A model generated the notes under the pieces. The model worked only from the letters and a program-made list of their open reading frames with translations. It was not told where the DNA came from and did no database searches. From a virus: a stretch of DNA of 64,000 nt. The translations under genes and the position numbers were made by a program. The stretch spans positions 34,885-98,884 of IMG/VR virus record IMGVR_UViG_3300034683_000142, one strand, 5' to 3'. Positions 26,101 through 38,839 of the stretch are shown here, one piece after another (within the stretch, counting starts at the first letter, position 1; the number at the start of each line of letters is the position of its first letter).

Positions 26101-29100
26101 TAGGACATGGATTCTTGAATAATGGTAGAACTGATTTATGAACTAATCTAAGTTCATATTCTACAGTAGATCAGTTAAATGCATTAATGCAACTTCCTAT
26201 GCCTAGTGGAAAGATTATAAATATTATTGAAGGTAATGGAGACCCAAATTTAGAAATTCTATATAATCAAATAGCAAATAGTTTAGCTAATGTATCATAT
26301 GAATATGAATTACCAACTGAAACTATTCTATTATTTAATAAATTTATAAGAGCTTTACCAACTACTAATCTAGATGTATTACCTATAAATATAAGTCAAG
26401 AAAATCCTAATTTATCTTTTAATGAGTTTGAGAGATTGTTAAATAAGCATACTACATATACTGATTATAGTACAAGTCCATATAGTGTTAAGAATTCTAT
26501 TGTTCAAAAAATAAATAAAGTTATTTCTTCTGCTAGTAATCAAATTAATGCTAATACACCTGTTGATGTACAACCATTACATGATGCTATCAGAAATGTT
26601 CAAAATAAAAGAAATGGACAAACTCAACCTAAAAACGTAAGTAGTTCTAATAATATAAATAGTTCTAATAATAATGAAATAGGTAATCCTAATATAGTTT
26701 TTCGCACGTCTTCATTCAGTGATTATAAAGACAGAACTTATGAAAATGCTTCAGCAGATGCAACTATAGCATTAGCTACAGATTTTAATAGTTTTGGTGA
26801 ATTAGCTACTAAAGTAGCTGTTTTAGGACAAAATAAAAAATATATACCTATTGATGCTAACAACTTAAATGTAACGCCAGAAAGAGTTGATAAGATAGTT
26901 AATGAACTAAATAACCTATCTAATCCTACTCCTATTTTAAATTATTCTAAATTAGAAGAAAAGTTACAACTATCTACAAAAGAAAAACCAATTATTGTTT
27001 ATGTTGATGGTAGTGATATTAAAGGAACTGGTGCTATTGGATTTGGAGTAAATACCACTTATGATAATAAAGAGTATTCTATATCTGGCTCATTTGATAC
27101 AAATAACTTATCAAGTTTAGAAAAAGATTTAGGTATTAAATTAAAAAATAAGCCTTCCAATGCTGTAATGGAGTTTTATGGATCTTTAGTAGCATTGAGA
27201 AATACTCCAGAAAATGAATATATTGTTATTAGACAAGATTTAGAAGGTGTACAGCTTTGAATTTTATCAGGATTAATGGAGAGATTTTCTAATCAAAATC
27301 TAGATACAAAAAGCAAGTATGATTCTTGGTATAAATCTTTAACTGAAGAACAAAAGCAAGATTACTATAATAAAGTACAAAATATAATAGGTCTAGATAA
27401 AAATTTAATTTCTAAATTTGATTGGGACGGTAGAAAAGGATTTTATGCTGAAGATATGACTGTTAGAGCAATTCAGCAAAAGATAATAGATATTATATTA
27501 AACAGAAAAGGAAAAGTAAAATATCAATGAGTTAGGGGACATTCTGGTGAAGCTGGTAATGAAAAAGTAGATGCTATTGCAAAAGAAAGACGTAACTATA
27601 ATACATATAAAGATTTATTTAATAAATCCGCAGGTAAAGAAAAAAATACTGAAAATAATTTTAATTCTGATTTATCTAGTTTAGAGAAGAATGCTAAAAA
27701 AGAGATATCTCTTAATATAGCAGGCAATGGTATTTATACTATGAAAGGTAAATATACTCAAGACCAAGTTGATGAATTTACCTATAAATTATTAAAAGCT
27801 ATTATTGAGTCTCCTAATCTTAAATTAAAAATTAATTCTATTAGATCTGGTGGTCAAACTGGATTTGATGAAGCTGGTGCTAAAGCTGGTATAAAATTAG
27901 GAATACCTGTTACTGTCTTAGCTCCCAAAGGTTGGAAATTTAGAGATATAAATGGAAAAGATATTTCTGATGAAAAGAAGTTTAAAGAAAGGTTTAATAA
28001 TGTATTAAACAAAAATAAACAGATAAGTAATCCTATTCTAAGTAAAGAACAAAAAGAAACAGTAAAGACTCCAACTATACAACATATTGCTGATCATGAT
28101 AGTGACTTAGGAAAAGATAAAAAAGGGTATGAGCAATTTAGAATATATGAAAGGATTGATAATCAGGATGGATATAGTTTAGCTTATGGTAAACCTATTA
28201 AAATTAAAGGATTTGAAGAATTTGATTTTTATTTAGCAGAAAATCAAGAAGGAAGACCATGAACTACATATGAAAAAAGAACAGGTAGAATTACAAGTCG
28301 TGGAAATACTCAAAAAGAAGCAATTGAGAGTCTTCAAACTGGATTAAACTCTGTTGGATTGGATAATATGAGGAATATTATATCAAGTCAAAGGTCAGTT
28401 TATGAAGAAAATCAGGTAGAAGAATTTAATACAGAAGAAGTAGAAAATATATCAGATGAAGATAATTTAAATTCTCATGATATGTTATCTTATTATCAAC
28501 AACAGTATGATGCTTCCGTAGGTAAAGATAACACTGGTATAGCTGCTAATGGAGTAAAAGGATTGTTTGCTTTAACTGCTTATTATAATAATTTCTTTTT
28601 AAATACTTGGGGAAATAAAGATCTTACTGATACAGAACTTAGACGTAGTAGTAAACTATTTAAGAAGGATATTAAATTCAAGGATGATTTTGGAAATGAT
28701 GTAAGGATATTTATAGGAAGCTTGCCTGATGTACTTATAAATAGAAAACAAGAAGAATCTTTAAAAAGAGTTTTAGGAGATAATTATAGTAGATTATTTC
28801 CAAATAGTGCTGTATATATGAGTGCATTTGTATCAGCTGCAACAGACAATGCAAAAGAGCTTATTATGGCAAAGGTTAATGCTTCACCAAAATTAGCAGG
28901 AATGCACGCTTATATGATAGCATTAGGATTTACTCCAGATCAAATTACTGAGTTTATGACTTCTAAAACAGCTTCAAAAATTGTTTTGAGATCTACAGAT
29001 AATATATATGATGATGGTATTAGTAATTCTGTTACTAGGGTTATAAAGGAACTAAAAGCTGATCCTACCGTAAATAAAAGTCAGTTATTAGCGTTTGAAC

Positions 29101-30626
29101 AATTATACCTAGATTCTCAAGAATTTGCTAATCTTACAAGTATATTAGGAGTAAATCAAAAATTAAAAGCCAGAACTTGGGAAATGTATAATTTTTTAAG
29201 TAGATTTGATAATATATTAAGTTCTGCCGAAAAACTAGCTATTAAAAGTTTTAAAGACTTGGATAAAATTAAATTTAGAAATGCTATATTGAAGTATAAT
29301 AAATTATTAACTCCAGAAGATTCTAATTATATAGATGAAATATATGATGCTATAAATTCATTAACTTTAGAAAATGGTAAAACTGTAAAGATATTACACA
29401 ATTTTAATAGTAATTATTATTTCAGTAGTCCTAGATATAGACACTACGTTAAAGAATATTATAATCTTATTAAGAGAACTTTTAATATTTTTGAAGTAGT
29501 TGATGAAGTTCCTCATTTTAAAAAATTAATAGAAAGTTTAAGTATGTCAGATAATGTATTAAAAAATACTACTGAAAAATATAACTATACTTTAAATACT
29601 TTAAAAAATGTTTTAAATGATGAGTCTCATGAATTAAATGAAAATGATATTCCATTATATGTTAACATAAATAATTTAACTAAGGGATCTAATTATTTTG
29701 ATACTAAAGCTATATTATTATGGTTAAAAACAGACAAGATGAGTAAATATGCTTTTGATGTCGGGAAAATACTTAGACAAGCTGGAATGGATAGCATTAC
29801 ATTATATAAAGATAGCAGTTCAAGATATAACTTAGAAACTATAACAGTAACTCCTGGAGATGACTATATTGTAGATTTGACTACAGATTATGGAATTGCT
29901 AACTTTAAGAAATTGATGGAGGAGGCAGTTCTGCCATTACTACAGCAGTTAGATAATTCTAATGTTATAAAAAATCTTAGAGTTGAAACTATTACAAATC
30001 AGTATGGATTAAAGACTAATGCCATAGTATCAGCTTATGAACTTAAAAGATTAAATTCTTCAATAGCTATAGAGCAATTTAATCAACTTATTGATGCTTT
30101 TAATAATATAGATATCAACACATCTACAGCTAATAAGTTTCAGAATGCTTATGGTGAACCTTTACAGTGAAGGGATCTGTTCTATATTTATAATCTAGTT
30201 GTAAATAATGAAAGGTATGGGAATAAAAGACTTACACCTCTTTTTAGAGACTATACAAAAAGTTTTGATTCTCTATCTTTAGACTATATGAAGTTCTTTT
30301 CAAAAATAGATAAAGGTGATATAGACGTTTTGTATGATGATTTATATAATAGTCCAGAGTATATAAATGCTGATGAAGATACTAGAAAGTCTTTAAAAGA
30401 AAAATATGATAAAACTATTAAAGAAGATTTATTGTTTTATTCATTTAATGAAAGAGGCGTATTATCAGAATTAGAAGACAGCCCTGAAGTAAAAGCACAG
30501 ATAGCTAATCCAGATTTTGTTTTAACTTGAAATATAACTGGCAAATATGATACATCATATTATAAGATGAACTCTTTACTTAGAAAGATAAATTTAGGTG
30601 GTTTTATAGTAGAATTTAATTGTTAA
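20148..30626 (+). CDS. Giant virion RNA polymerase chain with RNase H and SLOG-like domains (3492 aa)
   Basis: ATG 20148 overlaps the preceding TAA by one base; many TGAs are read as Trp. The polymerase core is marked by RIPSQSMQSF (residue 1938 on; compare the RxP...QxF segment of beta') and SDFDVDKAYI, where D1976/D1978/D1980 match the DFDxD metal-binding motif of crAss-like single-chain RNA polymerases (YonO/RdRP-like double-psi barrels). Next come a SxxSDYxxRTxENAxADATIA segment (about 2188), a full RNase HI-like domain (D2287, E2342, D2364, GHSG with H2465, D2475) and a SLOG/YpsA-like SIRSGGQTGFDEAG (GG at 2568). Polymerase-like sequence seems to resume at ASVGKDNTGIAANGVKGLFA (about 2791), so the RNase H/SLOG module looks inserted. 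It probably transcribes early genes after injection. Confidence 0.85.
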
Positions 30627-30627
30627 T

Positions 30628-33600
30628 ATGGCAAAGTGTGTATATATATTAAGAACTCCAGGAGGAGAAAAGATAATAATTCCTGCTGATTTTGGAAGTT
30701 TAGAATTAGATGATGATAAAGCCATAGAACTTATAAACAATTATAAGAGTGCTAAACCATCTGAAAGAAATGATGCTTTAAATGAACTTGTATCTTATAT
30801 TAAAGAGAATACTAAAGTAACTAAGATAAATAAATATGTGATAGAAGATGCTTTAAATAAAGATAAAATTTCTGATATTATAAAAGAAATAAATCAACAA
30901 TTAGAGTATTCTACAACATATAAAGATTTTTCTAAAGCTTTAAAAAATTATTTATATAAGAATCCAGAAAAGTATAATGAAATTAATGAGAGAATTAACA
31001 GAAGGCTATTGCCTTCTGATTTTAAAAATTTAGATACTAATAAAGTATTAGGAGTAACTTCACTTAATAATGAGATATCTAAATTAGATTTATTAATAAA
31101 TGAAAATAGAACTCAAGGATTTGATTATACTTTTCTGGATAATATTAAAAAATTCTTAGAAGCACTGCATACATCTAGAGTGTTAAATAAAGATAAGAAT
31201 GTATTAATATCTTTTTCAACAGAATATGGACTAAAATCAATAAATGTAGATGAGTACTCATTTTTTAAAGAAGATAATCCAAGTTCTCTATTTTTAAGTC
31301 TTTTTAAAAGAGTTGGGAATAGTATTGATGTTAATTTATTAAACGATATTCTTACAAAATATAAAATAGATACTGTAAAAACTTCTAAAGAATTTTTTGA
31401 TAATATAGCAGAAGAAGCAGTTAATCCTTCTAAGTTTGAAAAATTATTAGAAAGTAAAGAGAATAATAATGTAATTTCTGAAATAATAAAACTAATAACT
31501 AATAGGTTAGATCCTACAGGTTATTTGTACAGTAGTACTAAAAGTGTATTTCAAAATTTAAATCCGAATAGTTATGGGTATAACATAGTAAGAGACTACA
31601 TGAATCAGCAACAGTTTTTAGAAATGGAAAGAATTTTTAGTAGTGAATATACTACTAATAAAATAATAACTTATGCTGAATCTCTAGACTTATTTGATTA
31701 TAATAAAGCTAAGGATGACTTATTTTCTGAAGTTATTCAATTACCTAATGTAGATTATAAATATGTAACACAAAATGTTGCTGTAGGAAAAGACTTGTTG
31801 TTAGTTCAAAATACTGATAAGTCTGGAAAAAAGTATTTTAATTCTTATATTATTCAGAATATATTTCCAAAGGATAATGGTGTATTCATAGTTAGCCTTT
31901 ATAAAGATCAGGATGGTAATTATAAAAGCTATAAACAAACATATCTACCTGGTGATGATCTTTTTATAAGAAAAAGAGAGAGTGCTAAGATACCATATGA
32001 TCCAGATTTGGAGATTACTACTAGTAATAATTTTGTAGAATTAAAAAGAAATTTTAAGTATTTGTCTAAAAATGATTTGCAATATTTTATAAAAGATATA
32101 GCAACTGTAGGAGATAAAACTGATATTGGTACTGTAGTAGGTGTATATCCTTCATATTTATATATAAAGTCAGAAGGTGGTTTTACTAAGCAAGCATATT
32201 CTGATATAAAAAGTTTTAATTCTACTGTGTTAGAAGAATTATATAAATCATATTCTGACATACTAAAAGATTTTAATTATAATGCTTATACAGAAATACG
32301 TGATGTAAATCTTATATCAAAAGATGATATAATAATAGATCCAACATCTGCAATTAAAAATAAAGCAATTGTAGTATATTCTAATCCTGATTATGTATTT
32401 ATAATATCAGATAATGGTAATAAAAAATATATAAAACCAATCCCAAGAATAGAACTAAAAGATAGTAAAGCATGGATGAATTCTATTGATAATCTAACTC
32501 CTGATGAAAGGAAAGAAATAATAGATAATTTAAATGCTATGGATGCGTCATCTATGACATTATCTTTATTTTTTGATAAGAGTAAGGCCACTAAAGGAGA
32601 CTATTTCTATGGTAAATTGAATAATGACCAAGTATATGGTAAAATAGTAGATAATAATAAAGTTATAATTTTTAAAGATGGCTCAGAAGTACATAATATT
32701 TCAGATATATCTGATATACAGTTTTATACTTCAAGAGATATATCCTCTTCACATACTTTACATATTTTAAGAGTCAATAGTTGAAAAGTAACTCCTAAAC
32801 CAATAAGTATTGCTGAACAAGATCCTAGTTTTGTAGAAGTGAAGTATATTATTCCTAATGATATAGATGAGAATAGTTTAACATTTTTACCTACTGGATA
32901 TGCAGATATAGGAAAATATATAGACAAATATACTGATATTCCAAAAGGATATAAAGATATTACTAATTATGTAAAAACTACATTTTTTAAAATTAATGAC
33001 AAGAACACTAAACTTTATGTAATTGATTTAAATGGTTCTAGAAAGTATGAGGTAGATCTTACTGGTCTTAGGAAGATTGTAGATTTTAGTAAAATTCCAG
33101 TTGAAGAAAAAGAAAGAATAAATCCTTTAAGAAAAGGAGTATATTTTAATATAGTAGAACGTGGGCGTTTATCTGATACTATGTATAGAGTTATGGAAGA
33201 TGTTGGAGATGAGATTATAGCTCATACTAACAAAATCAATGATAAAGGTGATATAATAACTATAGAAAAAGTATTTAGTAAGAGACAATTATATCAAACC
33301 CCTATAAAGGTAGATGGGAGAGACACAATTCCAGAAGGTTCTATATATAATTTATATCTGCAAAGTGGAAATAGTAAAACTAATGTATTATTAAAAGCAA
33401 CTGAAAATATACTATCTCATGATGAAATTCTTAATGTTGCTGGTATGCAAGATTTATTAGATAAAATGAAAGCCTATTTTGGAAACTATGGTATAGATGT
33501 AGATATAAGTAATGATAGTAAAGAGTTTAAAAATAATCAATTTGCTAAAATAAAAACTGAAGTAGTAGATGATAAACTAAAAACTTCTATATTATTAAAT

Positions 33601-34050
33601 GGAAATAAAGGTACTAAATCAGATCTAGTCCATGAAAATTTACATATATTCTTAACATTACTTAGATATAGTGATTATAGTACCTATGGAAAAGTTATTG
33701 ATTCTGTATTAGGAAAAAATGAAAATGAAGAAGATATTTCAGAAAGAGAAGAACAGTTTGTTAAAGCTATAGTTAATGCTTTACAAGGTGATTATATTAC
33801 TAATTTCTTAGATAAAGCAGATATAGTAGCTCAACAATTATATAATGTAATTAAAAAAATAAATCCTGATTTTAGTCTAAATATAGAAAGAGCAATAAAT
33901 AATCCTGAAGAATTGTTTAAGTCCTCTTTAAAAGATATATTTAATTATAAAAGTGATATATCTTCTCCTTACTATAATGTTAGATTAATAGATTCAGAAG
34001 CTTCGTTTAGAGAATGGGCTAAAAATAAAATAATACTAAAATGTGATTAA
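30628..34050 (+). CDS. Large virion protein with HExxH metallopeptidase motif (1140 aa)
   Basis: ATG 30628 follows the polymerase stop by one base. TGA at 32782 joins two fragments as Trp. Most of the protein is charged and of unknown fold, with beta-rich segments from about residue 350 to 900. Residues 1002-1006 are H-E-N-L-H within SDLVHENLHIFLTLLRYSDY, the typical zinc-binding helix of gluzincin or metzincin-like peptidases, preceded by a beta strand (TSILLNGNKG). A third ligand may be a downstream Glu (candidates in EEDISEREEQFVKAIVNAL). Next to giant virion chains, such a peptidase could cut the polyproteins or a host barrier. The proteolytic role is inference from the motif alone. Confidence 0.6.
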
Positions 34051-34051
34051 T

Positions 34052-37000
34052 ATGGGATGCTTTTATTATAAAAAAGAAAATGGTGAATTAATAAGATACG
34101 ATTTAGAAAGTTCTGTATATGAAGATTTCTTAAAAGAAACTAGTATCCTAGCTTCAAATTCTATATTTAGTTCTGAAGATGTGGTAGATAGTATTAAAAG
34201 AGAAATACTTAAAGCTAATTCTCCAAAAGCTTATTATGAAGCTACAGATATAGAAACTGTATATGAATTTGTTACTAAACCTCATGCTGAAATATTTGGA
34301 AATATAGCAGCACTAAAAGGACAGAGTAGGTTAGCTCCAGAATTTATACAGGAAAATAGAATTCTAGAATTTGTTAAGGCACATTTAGAAGAGTATACTA
34401 ACAACACTGGTGCAGTCTATACTCCAGAATATTTAGAGATGTTAAAAAAAGATCCTGTATTAAAACAATACGATGATAAAGACTTAATACCTGCACTTGC
34501 TGAAGTAGAAAGTAGGATTAGAATAGAAGAAATGACTAAAAATTTTAGTATTAAGTTTCATGAATGAGTAGATATGATTTTATCAAATAATGGAAAATTT
34601 GAAGAAGATTTTAGAAAGTTTTATTCAGAGAATCCAGAGATATTTGGTAATGATGTAGATATATCTATATGAGAAGAAAGAATAAAGTCTATTATTGGTA
34701 ATATAATACGTTCTTTAGAAGGAGAACCCTTACGCTCTATTCATTTAGTATCCTTACCTAATAAAGCAAATAATGTTCAATTAAAAGCTAAACTAGGTAT
34801 AGTAACTGTTAATACTTCTGGAGTGGCTAGTATATATGATGTGAAAATATCTAAACATCCTTTTAGTGATTGGGATGAATCTAAAACTCTTACTTATGAT
34901 TGGGAGCTAGCTCTAGAAAGACAATTATTAGGACAACATATAGATGTAGAAAATACTAGGCTTTATATAATACCTATAGAATTTAGTAAGTTAGGTGATG
35001 TAACTACTTTAAAATTTGGAACTCCAATAAACAGAACTACTCAAGGAGTCTCTGGTTTAGAAAAGTATAGACAAATATCTTCTATTGCTGAGATATTACT
35101 TCCTAGAAAAATTAAACCTGAGTATGATCCAAATAAAATAGCAGCACTTAAAGATTCTTTGAATAAATTATTGTTTCCAGATTACAGAGTTAAAACAGAG
35201 TGGGAAGATAATGATTTAGAGTTATTAATGAAAAACTCTAGAGAAAGATTTGAAAAAACTGGAGTATTTAAAAAATATAATGGTTTTAAAGATATAGACG
35301 GATTACCAGAAGGGATGATAATAGAAACCACTGAACACCAAACTGCTGAAGAAGCAGAAACAAAGTTTAGAGAAAAGATGGCTTTATATGTAAATCATGT
35401 AAAATCATTAGAAGGTAGAGGTGTTAGTGTAGTAAAAAATGCTGTAATATCATCTATTGCTACAGGTTCTAGTATAAAATTAGGAAAAAATCCAAGTAAA
35501 AAAGATATAGCTTTAGACCACGTATTAACAGAATATTTAAATGATGATTGGCAAGTTTTAGAAGGTATTAACGAAGCTGATGCCTTAGGAATAATTGTCA
35601 TGAGAAATACTAAAACTGGAATAATAAATTTATTTGATATTACAGTTCATAACTTATGAGCAGAATCTGGAATTAAAGGAATGACTTATGACCAGGTAGA
35701 AATGTTAAAAGCTATGTATTTCTTAAATGAATATAAAGATGTTCTTTTAGCCAAAGGAGCTTATAAGTTAGGAGAAATAATAGTTTTTAATAGTAGGAAT
35801 GGAAAAAGTAGATATAGGTCTTCTGCAACTGTTCTTACTTGGTTTAGAAGAAGAATGAATGAAGTAGGTATGGGAGATAAAATAAAAATTAATGACAATG
35901 ATTTAGTAGGAACAGAAGATCTTGCATTAATGACTCTAAATACTTATGTAAAAAACTATGCAGGTAAAGGACAAAAAGAAGTTGAAAATATATTTTCTAT
36001 ACTGCAAAATAATAGGTTTGACGAAATATCAAGAGAAAGATTAATTGAAGCAAGGGATCAATTTCTAATAGCTTTTCCTGAATATAGAGATGTAGAACCA
36101 ACTAAAGAACTAGATTTTCAAAATCCAACAGAAGTATTATATGCTTTATTACAAACAGCTATATTATCTAAATCTGGTATAAAACCTGAAGTTGATTTTC
36201 AAGGTTTAACAGAATATAGTATCGAGGCTGGAGATTTTCAGTCTCTGTGATTAGGTATTCTTAACAAGAATCAAAGAAAATATGATAAAAAAGGTAATAG
36301 AATACTTGGTATAATAGGTGGGTTATCCTGGATTAATCCAGAATTTGTTCAATCCAAAGACTTAAGGAATATAAATGAGATGGTTGCTAATGGCAACTCT
36401 ATAAATGGACAGAAACTTAATAAATTTAGTGAACACCAATGACCTTTAACTGATGAACTTTATAGAAAACTAGGATATGGTAAGTTTAAACAAATGACTT
36501 GAGGGGAAACTCAATCTATACATGCTGACTTTTTTGTAAAGGATAAAGAAACTGGAAAAATTGATAAATCTTTTAGAGCTAAAAATCCATATATAATTGA
36601 TGAAGAAAATGCTTTAACTGAAGACCAGAGAAAATATTTAAAACAAACATTGCTTTATATAAATGGTTTCATGGCTGGACTACCAGAAAATGAAATATAT
36701 TCTATAGATCCGACTAATTTAGAGAATATTACTAATAATAAATTACTAAAGGCTAGAATAGAATCTGGAGATTATTTTAAAATGCCACTTATGAGGAGAG
36801 AAGAAATCTCTAAATATAAAAGACTTGTAACTGGGTTTGGTGAGTGGTATAATATGGTAAAAGATAATCTAAGAGATACCATAGATCCTAGAGAATTTTC
36901 CTCACTTGATGTAGAAAATATAGAACACCAAAAACTTGGTTTTTTTCAAATGTATGATGTGTTTGGAAGTCAAGATGATGAGACAAGAGCAAGAATGATG

Positions 37001-38692
37001 GATAGGGAACAAATAGACTATTTTGAACTAAATCTTGATACTATAGCTCATAAGGTAGCTTTTTATAAAACTAGAAAAAGAATATTCGATATAATACTCC
37101 CAACTATTGAATCATATGTATGGTGAATGAAGTTAATGGGAGGAAAGATGGATGAAAAGGTTAGGAAGCAACTAAACTATATAGTTAACCAGGTAAACCT
37201 AGCAGTATTTAGTAAACCATTAGTGGATGATGAAGAGAAAAATATAGCTCAAGGATTAGCTTTTCAAAAGAAATTTTCTACTATAGCAATGCTAGCTTTT
37301 AGACCAACTATGTTAGTAAAAGAAATAACTGTTGGAACTATAAGAAATCTACTTACTGCTGGTACAGGAATACATGCTGACTTTGGAGAAAAAGAAATGA
37401 TAAAGGCTTATGAAAAGTTATTAACTGTAGGGTTAAAACAAGCTGTAGAACATAATTTAATAGAGGCATTAAATAGTGAGTATAGAATAGCTAATATGGA
37501 TATAGCAACCATGCCAGAAAAAGTTCAACATGATAAATTAGGATTGGCAAGGGGATTAGGTAGATGAATGTTTGCTACATCAACTGGTGGAGATTACTTT
37601 AATAGGTTAGCCATATTATTAGCTAGAATGATTAAAGATGGTTCTTATGAAGCGCATTCTATGAAAGGAAATACTTTAGTATATGATCCAAGAAAAGATA
37701 AAAGATTTTCCTATTACTTAGCAGAAAGGGAAAAGTATAAGGATGCTGATGGCAATTATACTAAAAAATCTGGAGACTCTTTATACAATGAGCAAAGAAA
37801 TCTATATCTTTTAATGATAGAACAATTTAATTCTGAATATGCTATTGTAGGAGAAGGTCATCTTACAGAAAAAGATTTAATTCCTAAAGCTTATACTCTT
37901 AAAGAAAGAAACTCAATAAAAGCTATGGCTGATAGAGTATATGGAGCATATGATAAAGATGCACAAGCTCAAATTAATAATAAGTTAGCAGGAATTGCAT
38001 TCTTTCAATTTATGCAGTATTGGCCATCAAAAATGCAATTTTGATTTGGTAAACCAATATCAGCTGATGCATCTCCTGTAGGTAAGTTTGAACATGCAGT
38101 CAAAAAAGATGCTGATGGCAATCTAATACTCGATGATAAAGGTAAACCAATACATTTATATCTTAAAGATGTTGTAGATGAAAATGGTGATCCAGTATTA
38201 GATGAGTATGGTGTTCCAAAAAGAGAAATTGTAGAATATGAAACAGATGAAAAACTTATGGCTTGAAATGGCACTCCACAAGAAGGTATATTTTATTCTG
38301 TCTTTTATACAATAAATGATTTAGTTAGATTAAACTGGGATGATCTTAAAAAGAATAAATGAAGAGTAAATAGAACTCTTTATGCCATAGGAGATTCTGT
38401 TTTGATCTTTATGATATTAGGTATTATGAGAGCTATATACGACTCAATGAAAGATTCTACTGAAAGAGGTACTTTTAGTGGTGAAACTGTAGCCTTTATG
38501 GATGCTGTTAATACAAAAGTACTTAATGAGTATAATTTATGAAATAATACTTTTGGAGCATTAAGTTCCGAACCAGCATGATTAAGTTGGAGTTTAGGAG
38601 CCATGCAAAATGTAGGAGATGTTATTCAAGGTGACAAGACTTTGGGTAAAGCAGCTGCACAATCTATAGGTATGTTTGAAATGTTAAGATAA
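34052..38692 (+). CDS. Giant virion protein, last of the polymerase cassette (1546 aa)
   Basis: I choose ATG 34052, two bases after the previous stop; an in-frame GTG at 34043 is an alternative that would overlap. The gene is continuous to TAA 38690-38692 only with TGA as Trp, including two close TGAs near 38540 and 38579. It has mostly helical, charged segments. Residues about 540-640 have a nuclease-like alpha/beta look (ALGIIVMRN, GIINLFDITV), but no convincing catalytic set. Near the C-terminus, LYAIGDSVLIFMILGIMRAI (about residue 1440) is a likely membrane or hydrophobic helix. It directly precedes two terminators and closes the late transcription unit. By synteny it would be a virion or ejection protein. 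Confidence 0.65.
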
Positions 38693-38700
38693 AAAAAAAT

Positions 38701-38736
38701 AAGCCGAATACAGTAATTTCTGTACTCGGCTTTTTT
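38701..38736 (+). terminator. Rho-independent terminator at the end of the plus-strand block
   Basis: The inverted repeat AAGCCGAATACAG / CTGTACTCGGCTT (one mismatch) has a 6-nt loop, is followed by TTTTTT, and is preceded by a run of nine A. The flanking A and T runs would let it work in both directions. It lies 8 nt after the stop of the last giant gene. Confidence 0.85.
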
Positions 38737-38748
38737 ATTAAAAAAAAT

Positions 38749-38782
38749 AAAGGGAATAATCTATACAGACTATTCCCTTTTT
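38749..38782 (+). terminator. Second Rho-independent terminator
   Basis: The inverted repeat AAAGGGAATAATC / GACTATTCCCTTT (one mismatch) has a short loop, ends in TTTTT, and is flanked by A-rich sequence on the other side. It follows the first terminator by 12 nt and separates the converging plus- and minus-strand blocks. It could also stop minus-strand transcripts that run past the tRNA-like locus. Confidence 0.75.
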
Positions 38783-38839
38783 CTAACAAACAAACAAAAA
38801 TAAAATGGAAACAAAATAGTTTTTAACTATTTTAATTGG

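Noticed and set aside
35395-35660. A nuclease domain in the last giant protein
   Set aside because: Strand-like segments with Asp occur (LFDITV), but no complete PD-(D/E)XK or HNH set could be traced.
4927-38692. Massive pseudogenisation or sequencing frameshifts in the late block
   Set aside because: The frame never shifts; only TGA interrupts it, and TAA/TAG are absent inside. That is reassignment, not decay.
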